Assembly: GCF_003026365.1 (NCBI RefSeq)
Contig: NZ_PYOM01000030.1
Span: 1 to 33,454, forward strand
Reading direction: 5' to 3'
Origin: Photobacterium angustum
GTDB lineage: Bacteria > Pseudomonadota > Gammaproteobacteria > Enterobacterales > Vibrionaceae
DNA: 33,454 nucleotides
Every line of letters starts with the position of its first letter. Position 1 is the first letter of the stretch. This document shows positions 8,516 to 16,406 of the stretch, in pieces. The notes beneath the pieces were generated by a model. It was given only the letters and a program-made list of their open reading frames with translations, ran no database searches and was not told the DNA's origin. Both the position numbers and the translations under genes were made by a program.

Positions 8516-9481
8516 ATGAAATCGGCAAAAGAAAAACTTCTTTATGCGCCATCATCCATTGCTGGTCTTGCACTGGGAGTGGGTAGTCTCGGTTGGTGCT
8601 GGGAGAATGCATATACTTTCAATGGTTTTTCTAAGTGGTTTGCCGCAACAATTGCATGCTCTCTGTTGTTTATTTTATTCATTAAGTTTTGCCTTCACCC
8701 TAAACAGTTAAAATCCGAGCTTGCTCACCCTGTGATTGGCAGCGTTCTTCCAACGTTTGCCATGGCGCTAATGATCGTTTCTCATTCTATTGGAGAATTT
8801 AATCCAAATGTCGGCGATGGCATTTGGCTATTTGCTATCATGATGCATGTGATTTTCATGATCACGTTTGTTTATCATCGAATCAAAAGTTTCAAATTAC
8901 ATCACATGGTGCCAAGTTGGTTTATTCCTCCTGTTGGCATTATTGTTGCGGATGTGACATTTTCTGGGCGTTCTGATTTAGCACCCATTGCTCATGTCGC
9001 GTTATTATTTGGAACGGCGGCCTGCGTAGTCATGCTACCTCTCATGTTCTACCGTTTGCTTTTTACTGATCCCATCGCTGACACTGAAAAGCCAACTATT
9101 GCGATACTTGCAGCACCGGCAAGTGCAACTTTAGCAGGTTACTTAAGTTTGATAGAGCAGCCTTCCCCAGTGCTGGTAGGCATTTTATTTGGTATCGCAA
9201 TTCTATTAACAAGTGTTATTTATTGCGCGTTTTTCAGGTTACTTAGGTTGCCATTTAACGCGAGTTTTGCATCCTTCACGTTTCCTATGGTTATCGGTTC
9301 TACTGCTTTGTATAAATTGGCTCATTGGATGGAACTACAAGGCATACCTACCCAATATGTACATCAAATTAATCAGTTAGCATATTTCGAGCTTATTATT
9401 GCTACGCTGGTGGTGTTGTATGTGTGTACTCGATTCGTTATTTTTTATGGTAGATTTGAAAGCATAAATAAAGCGATTTAA
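8516..9481 (+). CDS. TDT/TehA-family (SLAC1-like) membrane transporter
   Basis: The 321-residue protein is highly hydrophobic with about ten predicted membrane segments. The opening APSSIAGLALGVGSLGWCWE resembles the first helix of the tellurite-resistance/dicarboxylate transporter (TDT) family, which includes TehA anion channels and SLAC1. The exact substrate cannot be told: TDT members move malate, sulfite, chloride or other anions. I start it at the ATG 8516, supported by the promoter position and GGGGA about 15 bases upstream; a TTG at 8492 would add eight residues. It is a single-gene unit between the flagellar operon and a GFA gene. Confidence 0.8.
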   Translation: MKSAKEKLLYAPSSIAGLALGVGSLGWCWENAYTFNGFSKWFAATIACSLLFILFIKFCLHPKQLKSELAHPVIGSVLPTFAMALMIVSHSIGEFNPNVGDGIWLFAIMMHVIFMITFVYHRIKSFKLHHMVPSWFIPPVGIIVADVTFSGRSDLAPIAHVALLFGTAACVVMLPLMFYRLLFTDPIADTEKPTIAILAAPASATLAGYLSLIEQPSPVLVGILFGIAILLTSVIYCAFFRLLRLPFNASFASFTFPMVIGSTALYKLAHWMELQGIPTQYVHQINQLAYFELIIATLVVLYVCTRFVIFYGRFESINKAI

Positions 9482-9577
9482 AGTAAATTACTAGGCTTGC
9501 TAAACAACGATGTAAAGAATAAAAGTAGTCATAATAAATTTTGTATTTCTGTTGATACATCGATATGGCGGTTAAAT

Positions 9578-9961
9578 ATGGAAATTAAAGGAATTCACAT
9601 TGCAAAATGTCACTGTGGTGCTGTTGAGTTAGAGCTGACCATGCCAAACGGATTAGAAGATCCTCGTCGTTGTTCATGTTCTATATGTCGAAAACGTGGT
9701 GCCATCGCTGCTTCTGTATTACTTGAAAACTTAAAGATAATAAAGGGAGAAGATAACTTAACCCTTTATCAATTTAACACTAAGACTGCTAAACACTATT
9801 TTTGTAAGACTTGCGGTATATATACTCATCATCAAAGACGTTCTAATCCCCATCAATTTGCAATTAATGTTGCATGTCTTGATGGCGTTAATCCTTATGA
9901 TTTGGAGCCCGTCAAAATTTATGATGGGATCAATCACCCAAAAGATACTATCAACTTGTAA
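9578..9961 (+). CDS. GFA-family zinc-binding protein (CENP-V/GFA domain)
   Basis: The 127-residue product has the cysteine pattern of the GFA (glutathione-dependent formaldehyde-activating enzyme / CENP-V) fold: CHCGAVELEL near the start, CSCSICRKRG, and a third pair CKTCGIYTHHQRRSNP, together binding two zinc ions. In most such proteins the enzymatic role is unproven. The open frame extends upstream to 9497, but the domain begins just after the ATG at 9578, and the extra 27 residues are not family-like. The ribosome binding site is weak. Confidence 0.82.
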   Translation: MEIKGIHIAKCHCGAVELELTMPNGLEDPRRCSCSICRKRGAIAASVLLENLKIIKGEDNLTLYQFNTKTAKHYFCKTCGIYTHHQRRSNPHQFAINVACLDGVNPYDLEPVKIYDGINHPKDTINL

Positions 9962-10108
9962 CCGTAAACATTTATGTGTTTTATAGAAAAGTGGATAAGA
10001 TACACTCCAATACATTATTTTAGTGACACTTTAGTGCTTAAAGTAATGGGGTAGTGTTGCCCATATTTTAATTAAGCGTGATATGTTCTTATTTATAGGA
10101 TCAAACGA

Positions 10109-10513
10109 ATGGATTTAAGTGTTAAACAAAAATTTGAAACGTATCCTGATGAAGTAACAGAGTCTCTCTTAGTTATTCGTTCACTTATCATAAATACAGC
10201 AAATGAACATGGGATTGCTGATTTAATAGAAACACTAAAGTGGGGAGAGCCAAGTTATATTTCTAAAATTGGAAGTACTATTAGATATGACTGGAAACCC
10301 AAATTCCCAAATGAATATCGTATTTACTTCCATTGCCAAACAACCTTAGTTGATACCTTTAAAGAGGTTTACGGAAATACCTTTGAGTATGAAGGTAATC
10401 GAGCGTTAATATTTAAGCTTAGCGACGATATACCAACTAAAGAGTTGTCACACTGCATATCCATGGCATTACGCTACAAAAAGCTAAAACATCTTGATTT
10501 GTTAGGCGCTTAG
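10109..10513 (+). CDS. DUF1801 family protein
   Basis: The 134-residue protein resembles the DUF1801 (YdhG/SCP2-like fold) family. Typical features are an N-terminal helix ending in LVIRSLI, the segment ETLKWGEPSYISKIGSTIR, a central FHCQTTLVDTFKEVYG and a C-terminal helical tail. No catalytic motif is evident and the molecular role is unknown. AGGATC upstream (about 10097-10102) acts as ribosome binding site. It stands alone between other small single genes. Confidence 0.72.
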   Translation: MDLSVKQKFETYPDEVTESLLVIRSLIINTANEHGIADLIETLKWGEPSYISKIGSTIRYDWKPKFPNEYRIYFHCQTTLVDTFKEVYGNTFEYEGNRALIFKLSDDIPTKELSHCISMALRYKKLKHLDLLGA

Positions 10514-10751
10514 AACATATAACAGAGTAATTAAACAAAGATATTACGCTGTGGGCTTGTTTCTATCGTTCATACGGGTATATAGGGGAGAAACTATCTA
10601 CCTATCATTCACCAAGAGGTATTAGTTTAGATTGTATTCCAATGCAAAGCCGTTAGTAAAACAGGTTTAGCTGTCTTATTGCTAGGAAAAGACAACACGA
10701 TGGGAACACAAAATTACGGATAGAAAGCTAGATTTTTTTAAGAGGGAAATC
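10514..10751. other. Intergenic stretch with a degenerate open frame
   Basis: No complete gene. A frame ending at the TAG near 10720 reads AVLLLGKDNTMGTQNYG at its end and has a stop upstream near 10630, so it looks like a short remnant, not a gene. I do not recognise its source. Confidence 0.3.
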
Positions 10752-11300
10752 ATGTTTAAAATGGAAGTTGAAAAGGATTTAGCACTTGCGCTCGTTGAGC
10801 CTAAATTTGCGTCCAAATATCTCGCCATTGTCTCCAATCAGCGTGACTATTTAAGTGAATGGTTGGCTTGGCCGCCTCATGCAAAAAATGAAGAGTTCTT
10901 CCTGAACTTTATCAAGAAATCATTGCACGAATATGCAGACGGTAAATCACTCGTTTGTGCAATGATGTTTCAAAACGAAGTGGCAGGTAATATTAGCTTT
11001 AATACTATCAACCACGATTTACAAAAGGTAGAAATTGGCTACTGGTTGCGTCGTGATTTACAAGGTAAGGGTATTGTCAGTAAGTCACTATCAAAGCTTA
11101 TTAACTACGCTTTCACAGAGCTGAATATGCAGAAAGTTGAAATATCAGCAGCGGTCGATAATCAAGCCAGCCGAAGTGTTTGTGAGCGTTTGGGTTTCAA
11201 GCAAGAGGGTATCATAACTCGTGCTGAGAAACTCAATGATCGAGTAGTTGATCATGTAATATACGGGTTAAGCCGTAACAGTGTGGCCCAAACCTATTAA
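10752..11300 (+). CDS. RimJ/RimL-type GNAT N-acetyltransferase
   Basis: The 182-residue product is a GNAT-fold acetyltransferase of the ribosomal-protein-serine acetyltransferase (RimL/YdaF) type. Diagnostic parts are the tryptophan motif YLSEWLAWPPHA, the acetyl-CoA loop LRRDLQGKGIVSKSLSKLI and the C-terminal NQASRSVCERLGFKQEG. Members acetylate protein N-termini or small amines; the substrate here is unknown. AGAGGGA is a good ribosome binding site before the ATG. It is a single-gene unit. Confidence 0.82.
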   Translation: MFKMEVEKDLALALVEPKFASKYLAIVSNQRDYLSEWLAWPPHAKNEEFFLNFIKKSLHEYADGKSLVCAMMFQNEVAGNISFNTINHDLQKVEIGYWLRRDLQGKGIVSKSLSKLINYAFTELNMQKVEISAAVDNQASRSVCERLGFKQEGIITRAEKLNDRVVDHVIYGLSRNSVAQTY

Positions 11301-11430
11301 GGCTATGGCGGTTTAGCGCAAGACGTCTCAATCGTTTATATCTAAATATTAGTCAACACGGCAGTGCGTATAAATAGCTTTACTATTACATACATGATTA
11401 ATATTTAAATTTATTTTAGAAAAGGATAAT
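11301..11430. other. Intergenic region before a small ORF
   Basis: AT-rich and without a gene. It may hold the promoter of the following 21-codon ORF (TATAAAT near 11370), but no good -35 was identified. Confidence 0.3.
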
Positions 11431-11496
11431 ATGCAACCATACGCATTCTTTTTGCGTATATTAAACTTATCATTTCAGCCCACTTATTACTTTTAG
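11431..11496 (+). CDS. Possible 21-residue peptide / leader ORF ending in a terminator
   Basis: AAAAGGATAAT precedes an ATG that opens a 21-codon frame reading MQPYAFFLRILNLSFQPTYY plus F, with its TAG lying inside the second arm of the following terminator. A 7-bp hairpin (ATACGCA 11439-11445 with TGCGTAT 11453-11459) lies inside the ORF. The peptide is hydrophobic. It could be a translated small protein, a leader peptide, or a small RNA in which the frame is fortuitous. I do not recognise a family. Confidence 0.4.
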   Translation: MQPYAFFLRILNLSFQPTYYF

Positions 11497-11510
11497 TGGG
11501 CTTTTTTTCC
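11477..11510 (+). terminator. Intrinsic terminator
   Basis: A perfect 8-bp stem (AGCCCACT 11477-11484, AGTGGGCT 11495-11502) with a 10-base loop is followed by a run of T on the + strand. It would end transcripts of the small ORF or of the upstream acetyltransferase gene. Confidence 0.85.
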
Positions 11511-11653
11511 CCTCAGTGAGTACGTATTAATAGTTTAGGTTATCGGAAAATATCCATAGTTTTACTGTTAAATGTACCGTGGTCGCTTTCGTGTCGTGAA
11601 TATGTTTTATAATCCTAGGTACAGACAGAGTGATTTAAGACCTCGTCCGTATC
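11511..11653. other. Intergenic, nothing recognised
   Basis: No gene or clear element was seen between the terminator and the end of the convergent LysR gene. Confidence 0.4.
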
Positions 11654-12571
11654 TTATATTGCCCCTATTTCATTTAATTGTTCCAGAATTGCCTTTGTTT
11701 TATCCCTAAACAAATCTCTTAGTAGCCTTACCGTAGGTGTGACCGACTGACGGCTGGGGCAGACCAACCACAGTTCCGTCGGTGCTGTTTTGTATTCTTG
11801 CATTATACTCAAGACCCGCCCTGCAAGAAGATCGTCGGACATATCAAGGCTCGATTTAATTGCCACTCCTTTACCAGCAACACACCAGCGTCTAACAAGA
11901 TCGCCATCATTTGAAGCCCTGTTACCCTTGAGTTTTACTTTATGAGTCGTTTCCTCATTACTAAACAGCCATTCATTTTGCAAAACATCATATAGCTGAT
12001 AAAAGAGTGCATTGTGCTCTAGTAAGTCACTTGGGTGCGTTGGTGTGTTATGTTCAGCTAGGTAGCTCGGGCTTGCGCATACCACTCTTGGAACGTCACA
12101 GATCTTAAAGCCATATACATTCTGATCTGTTGGCGAACCATAGCGCAGAGCCATGTCGACTGAATCTCGATAGAAATCAATATTGCTGTCACTAATACTT
12201 GAACGCAGAGACACATTTGGGTATTGAAATAAAAACTCATCTAACCAAGGGGTGACGAGGTTTCGTCCTAAATCAGACGACAGTGCGATACGGATTTCAC
12301 CGTCAATAATACCCAGCTCTTCCTGCATATTCACTTTGGCATGCTCAAGTATTTTTAGCGCTTCTTCACACTGAGGTAAATAGCGCTCTCCCGCTGAAGA
12401 TAACCTCAAATGGCGTGTGCTACGCACAAAAATTTCGACGCCAAGGTATGCTTCAACACGTTTAACGGCGGCACTAGCCGTTGCGGTACGTATATCTAAA
12501 TTTGTTGCGGCGGCTGTGATACTGCGAAATTCTGCCACTTTTAAAATGACTTGTAGATCTTCTAAAAGCAT
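11654..12571 (-). CDS. LysR-family transcriptional regulator
   Basis: The 305-residue protein has an N-terminal winged helix-turn-helix (MLLEDLQVILKVAEFRSITAA onward, first 20 residues typical) and a LysR substrate-binding domain from about residue 90. ATG 12571 is preferred because AAAGG lies about 7 bases upstream and LysR proteins normally begin just before this helix; a further in-frame ATG at 12619 would add 16 atypical residues. The HTH reads RTATASAAVKRVEAYLG rather than the usual PSAVSRQI type. It is divergent from the glycine-betaine-binding pseudogene and, beyond it, the MDR reductase gene, which may be its target. Confidence 0.88.
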   Translation of the reverse strand: MLLEDLQVILKVAEFRSITAAATNLDIRTATASAAVKRVEAYLGVEIFVRSTRHLRLSSAGERYLPQCEEALKILEHAKVNMQEELGIIDGEIRIALSSDLGRNLVTPWLDEFLFQYPNVSLRSSISDSNIDFYRDSVDMALRYGSPTDQNVYGFKICDVPRVVCASPSYLAEHNTPTHPSDLLEHNALFYQLYDVLQNEWLFSNEETTHKVKLKGNRASNDGDLVRRWCVAGKGVAIKSSLDMSDDLLAGRVLSIMQEYKTAPTELWLVCPSRQSVTPTVRLLRDLFRDKTKAILEQLNEIGAI

Positions 12572-12877
12572 AACTAGGCCTTTATTGGTACAGAGGGCAT
12601 CAGTAATTACTGATTTCACTACTTATAAAGTAGTCGTTGCGACAGGGCTATAAATTTTCAAATGACATTTGATAATGATTAAAACTAAAGATCATTTTAA
12701 TTGTTAATAACTTACTTGTCATAGAGGTATCTAAGCAAGCCTGTTTTAACACAATAATAAGAAAATGAAGCGCATAATTGTCAATTTATTTTTGATAATG
12801 ATTCAAATATTAGGCTGTTTTTTATTGGTATTTGACCTTGTATTCTTAATTCAAATACCACGTTAAGAAAAAGAGTA
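12572..12877. promoter_or_regulatory. Divergent intergenic region with repeated and inverted elements
   Basis: This 306-base AT-rich region lies between the LysR gene and the OpuAC-like pseudogene. It contains the direct repeat TTTGATAATGATT at 12668-12680 and 12791-12803, each resembling half of a Fur box, and a perfect 10-bp inverted repeat, TGGTATTTGA (12826-12835) with TCAAATACCA (12851-12860), spaced by 15 bases and just upstream of the pseudogene start. These could be regulator sites. No promoter was assigned. Confidence 0.45.
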
Positions 12878-13284
12878 ATGGTTAAAAGAATCAAAATTGG
12901 TGTGACATCATTGTCGTTTCAACGCACGACAACGTCATTGATTACCAATGTATTGAAAACCATGGGATTCGAAGTTGAACAAGTCTTCTCTCCTCATCAG
13001 GAAAATTTTGAAAAATGAAAACGGCTGAAGTCGATATGCTTTCTTCTGCTTGGTTACCGTCGAGTCATGGTATCTATAAGTCGAATGTTGAAGAGGTTAT
13101 GCCATTAATCGAGCTTGGACTTCACTACGAACCTTACGCATGAGTGGTTGGTTACACAGGGCGTGATCTCACTGAAAGAGTAGAAAAGTATCCCTTCACT
13201 ACACCGTTGAGTCGTGTGGTTATCAAATACAGCTTAAATACAATGAAAAGATTAGGCGGTTTATCTGGAGTAAAAACTCTCTAG
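12878..13284 (+). pseudogene. Broken glycine-betaine-binding (OpuAC/ProX-like) protein gene
   Basis: The first 46 codons read MVKRIKIGVTSLSFQRTTTS and on to FSPHQENFEK, then hit TGA at 13016-13018. The reading continues in the next frame from 13015 as KTAEVDMLSSAWLPSSHGIY, then NVEEVMPLIELGLHYEPYA, before a TGA at 13141-13143. The two parts join smoothly if one A is restored in the A run at 13011-13015. The combined text matches the N-terminal lobe of OpuAC-type substrate-binding domains (SSAWLPSSH motif). After the second stop about 46 more open codons (to TAG 13284) contain GYTGRDLTERVEKYPF, which I cannot place. The rest of a binding protein is missing, as is any signal peptide, permease or ATPase, so it is a decayed fragment. 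Confidence 0.75.
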
Positions 13285-13316
13285 GTTGAATGTGCCTAAT
13301 CAAAGGAGAATGAATA

Positions 13317-14339
13317 ATGTCACCATTAACAATGAAAGCAATTGGTTTTACTCAATCACTTGCGATTAATGAGCAAGACAGCTTATTTGAATTTGAAACA
13401 AACCTGCCAGACTTGAAAGAAAATGATCTGCTTGTAAAAGTGAGCGCTGCCTCTATTAACCCAGCCGATGCAAAAATTCGAATCCGTAACGCAAAAGACA
13501 AAACATTAGAAACCCCAAAAGTATTAGGCTACGACGCAGTTGGCGAAGTAATTGCTAAAGGTGACAATGTAGAAGGCTTTGAAATTGGAGACCGTGTTTA
13601 TTACGCAGGTGATGTGACTCGCATGGGAACAAACGCCGAATACCAAGCGGTAGATTATCGAATTACAGCTCACGCACCAAAAAGTCTATCTGATGAATCT
13701 GCGGCAGTCATGCCTCTAGCTACGCTGACAGGTTGGGAGGCCTTATTTGATCGTCTGCGTATCCGTCCAGAAGAAAAGAAATCTATACTGATTATTGGTG
13801 GGGCTGGTGGTGTTGGTTCTATTACTATTCAATTGGCGAAGCAGCTTACTAACCTGACTGTCATTGCAACGGCTTCAAGGCCAGAGACCGAACTGTGGGT
13901 GAGGGAAATGGGCGCTGACCATATCGTGAATCACCATAACCTAGTAGAGTCTGTTCGGGAGCAGGGCATTCAGTATGTTGACTATATTTTAAATGTTGCA
14001 GATACCAAAGGTCACTGGGATACAATGGTCGAGCTGATTGCTCCACAAGGCATGATTAGTTCAATTGTTGAGTTTGATGGTGGCGTTGATTTATCAGCAC
14101 TACAAGGTAAATCAGTAGGTTTTATTTGGGAGTTTATGTTCACTCGATCACTGTTTAATACTGATGATATTCAGAAGCAACAAGACATCTTATGTCAAAC
14201 TGCAAACTTGATTGATGCTGGACGTATTAAGTCAATACTTACCTCAACATTGAATGGTCTTAGTGTCGAGACGTTAAAAGAAGCACACCAGCGTATTGAA
14301 AGTGCTGCGTCAATTGGAAAAACGGCTATTAAATATTAA
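13317..14339 (+). CDS. Zinc-independent MDR-family NADPH:quinone / alcohol dehydrogenase-like reductase
   Basis: The 340-residue product is a medium-chain dehydrogenase/reductase. It has a GroES-like domain (SINPADAKIR, GYDAVGEVIAKG) and a Rossmann domain with the dinucleotide motif GGAGGVGS (161-168). The catalytic and structural zinc cysteines of true alcohol dehydrogenases are absent, as in quinone-oxidoreductase-type proteins often annotated as zinc-binding alcohol dehydrogenase family. It probably reduces quinones or reactive carbonyls with NADPH. AAAGGAGAA (13302-13310) is a strong ribosome binding site 6 bases before the ATG. It lies between two LysR genes, either of which might control it. 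Confidence 0.85.
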   Translation: MSPLTMKAIGFTQSLAINEQDSLFEFETNLPDLKENDLLVKVSAASINPADAKIRIRNAKDKTLETPKVLGYDAVGEVIAKGDNVEGFEIGDRVYYAGDVTRMGTNAEYQAVDYRITAHAPKSLSDESAAVMPLATLTGWEALFDRLRIRPEEKKSILIIGGAGGVGSITIQLAKQLTNLTVIATASRPETELWVREMGADHIVNHHNLVESVREQGIQYVDYILNVADTKGHWDTMVELIAPQGMISSIVEFDGGVDLSALQGKSVGFIWEFMFTRSLFNTDDIQKQQDILCQTANLIDAGRIKSILTSTLNGLSVETLKEAHQRIESAASIGKTAIKY

Positions 14340-14427
14340 TTCAGATTTAATAAACGTGACGTTGATGTAATACACAGCGACTCATTAAATGTATATATCA
14401 AATATACTGACAAGTATATGTTTATAA

Positions 14428-14454
14428 ATGAGTTAGTCTATTCGGCTAACTCAT
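14428..14454. terminator. Hairpin between convergent genes
   Basis: A perfect 9-bp stem, ATGAGTTAG (14428-14436) with CTAACTCAT (14446-14454), lies between the converging MDR and LysR genes. T runs on either side are short, so it may be a weak bidirectional terminator. Confidence 0.45.
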
Positions 14455-14486
14455 CATTATCTCTTTTCCGGTTAGACGGAAGCTTA

Positions 14487-15386
14487 TTACCAAATCTGGC
14501 TCTTATTACTCAATTTTTGTTCTAAATAATCAAGAAATACCTTCAATTTTGCTGGCATAAATGCACGTTCAGGATATACAGCGTATATGCCGTGTTCGGG
14601 TAACCGATATTGTTCCAATATTGGAATGAGCGTGCCGTTGCCTATCTCATGTTCAACAAGGAAAAGTGGCATTTGGCAGATCCCAACATCATCAAGCATC
14701 AGCTGTTTTAGAACATTACTGTTATTTACCTGAATGTTACCTTCTGGCTTAATTCGTTCTAAGCCGCTGGGACCATAAAAAGTCCACTCTATGCCAGATC
14801 TGAAATAGGAATAATATAAACAGTTATGTTGTTTTAGATCGTTTATCGCTGTTGGTGTTCCGTATTTTGCAAGGTATCCAGGTGATGCGCAAAGTACGCT
14901 GTGACACGGTGATAACTTACGAGCCACTAAATTTGAATCAGACAATGCCCCGATTCTAAGTGTCATATCCAATCCATCTTTTACTAAATCAACGACTTTA
15001 TCATCCATAGATAAATTCAGTTTTATATCTGGATAAAGACGTAAAAATTCACTGAGTAAAGGGGCAATATGAAGCTCACCGAATACCATAGGGACGCTTA
15101 CTTTGAGGTGACCTTTGGGAGAGCCCTGAAGACTGCTGATAGCATCCTCACCTTCATTGATCAAAGATTTTGCTCTATGTATATAGCTATAATATTGCTC
15201 TCCCGCCTCAGTTAAGCTTAGTTTCCGTGTCGTCCGTTGAATAAGCTTGGCACCTAGGTGAGTCTCTAATGTGCTAATTCGTTTGCTTACCGCTGACTTG
15301 GTTATTCCGAGTTTGCGGCTCGCTTCGGAAAAGCTACCTAATTCTACGACGGCTGTGAATATGGGAATGGTTGAAAATGTGTCCAT
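14487..15386 (-). CDS. LysR-family transcriptional regulator
   Basis: This 299-residue protein has the classic LysR N-terminus (FTAVVELGSFSEASRKLGIT, then KSAVSKRISTLETHLGAKL) and a substrate-binding domain of the CrgA/DmlR subgroup, with DGLDMTLRIGALSDSNLVAR as a typical segment. It starts with ATG at 15386; no strong ribosome binding site is visible. It is transcribed away from the YdcZ pair with about 108 bases between coding starts, the usual arrangement for a LysR protein and its target, so the membrane-protein pair is the best candidate target. Confidence 0.9.
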   Translation of the reverse strand: MDTFSTIPIFTAVVELGSFSEASRKLGITKSAVSKRISTLETHLGAKLIQRTTRKLSLTEAGEQYYSYIHRAKSLINEGEDAISSLQGSPKGHLKVSVPMVFGELHIAPLLSEFLRLYPDIKLNLSMDDKVVDLVKDGLDMTLRIGALSDSNLVARKLSPCHSVLCASPGYLAKYGTPTAINDLKQHNCLYYSYFRSGIEWTFYGPSGLERIKPEGNIQVNNSNVLKQLMLDDVGICQMPLFLVEHEIGNGTLIPILEQYRLPEHGIYAVYPERAFMPAKLKVFLDYLEQKLSNKSQIW

Positions 15387-15494
15387 CTAATATTGTTAAC
15401 TTATAGGAAACAAAGAGTTCAAAATATAACGGATTATCAATATAAAAGAAACGCTATATATTGCATCCCAACGGATAACCATTGGAAAAATAAT

Positions 15495-15959
15495 ATGAAA
15501 ACTCAACCATTTCATTTATCTCTAGCGATGGCTGGGGGAGTAACACTCGCCAGTATGATCGCACTTAATAGTCATATGGCATTTTTTAGCTCCCCTTTAC
15601 TTGCATCTTGGGTTGCACATGGCATCGGTGCTGTGGTCTCTCTTATTGTATTGATGATCGCCAGTATTTTAATTGGGAAAAAAATATCGTTATTACCTAA
15701 AACTAAAACCCCAATTTGGGCTTATTTAGGAGGTATACCAGGCGCTTTCACTGTGATTTTGGCTGCGATTACTGTTAATAGTCCATTGGGATTGTCTGGC
15801 TCACTCGCACTGATCATGGCAGGTCAGGTGCTGTTTGGACTTGTTTGCGATTCTTTTGGCTTGTTTGGTTTGGTTAAACGGGCTGTGAATTCTCATGATT
15901 TTATTGCATTAATCTTGATGGTAGCAGGTTGTTTAATGACATTATTCGGTAGGGGGTAA
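15495..15959 (+). CDS. DMT-superfamily YdcZ (DUF606) membrane protein, first of a pair
   Basis: The 154-residue protein has about five membrane helices and matches the DUF606/YdcZ branch of the drug/metabolite transporter superfamily: SLAMAGGVTLASMIALNSHM at the start and PIWAYLGGIPGAFTVILAAI in the middle are characteristic. I begin at the ATG 15495; the open frame reaches back to 15393, but the extra 34 residues are not hydrophobic and not family-like. A GGA lies about 8 bases upstream. Its stop overlaps the start of the second YdcZ gene, so the two half-size proteins are probably made together and may act as a heterodimer. Substrate unknown. Confidence 0.8.
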   Translation: MKTQPFHLSLAMAGGVTLASMIALNSHMAFFSSPLLASWVAHGIGAVVSLIVLMIASILIGKKISLLPKTKTPIWAYLGGIPGAFTVILAAITVNSPLGLSGSLALIMAGQVLFGLVCDSFGLFGLVKRAVNSHDFIALILMVAGCLMTLFGRG

Positions 15960-15961
15960 TG

Positions 15962-16402
15962 ATGACGCTAGTTATATTTCTTGCACTATTGAATGGTTGT
16001 TGTATCAGTTTTTGCCGAGTGCTTAATGGAAGACTTAGTCAGGATACCAGCGCATTTTATGCATCGTTTTGGAATCATGTTGTAGGGTTTATTTTTCTGA
16101 GTTTTGTCGTTTATTTTTCATCTACTGTTCCGGTTAAAACCATTATGGATGCTCCTGTGATAGCTTGGCTTGGCGGTGTGATGGGGACTTTGTTTGTCGC
16201 TCTTAATAGTTATGTGTTATCAAAAGTTGGCGCAACGCTGACAGTAATACTTGTCATAACCGGTCAATTGCTGACGGGAGTTGTTTGGGATGCTATCAGT
16301 AATGGTGTAGAACTCACCCCTTTATTAGGTATTTTGTGTATCCTTATGGGAATATTGGTCACTAAGCGCGGACAAGACCAGAAAGCAAACATTAAAGGAT
16401 AA
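15962..16402 (+). CDS. DMT-superfamily YdcZ (DUF606) membrane protein, second of a pair
   Basis: The 146-residue protein has about five membrane helices and is similar in layout to its neighbour: LALLNGCCISFCRVLNGRLS, WNHVVGFIFL and IAWLGGVMGTLFVALNSYVL are family segments. Two adjacent ATG codons exist (15959 and 15962). AGGGGG at 15951-15956 gives a workable 5-base spacing only to 15962, so I chose that one. It ends 4 bases before the Gfo/Idh/MocA gene, suggesting a three-gene operon. Confidence 0.8.
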   Translation: MTLVIFLALLNGCCISFCRVLNGRLSQDTSAFYASFWNHVVGFIFLSFVVYFSSTVPVKTIMDAPVIAWLGGVMGTLFVALNSYVLSKVGATLTVILVITGQLLTGVVWDAISNGVELTPLLGILCILMGILVTKRGQDQKANIKG

Positions 16403-16406
16403 TAAG

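Noticed and set aside
10600..10730. Insertion-sequence remnant between the DUF1801 and GNAT genes
   Set aside because: No terminal inverted repeats, target duplications or transposase motif could be recognised in it.
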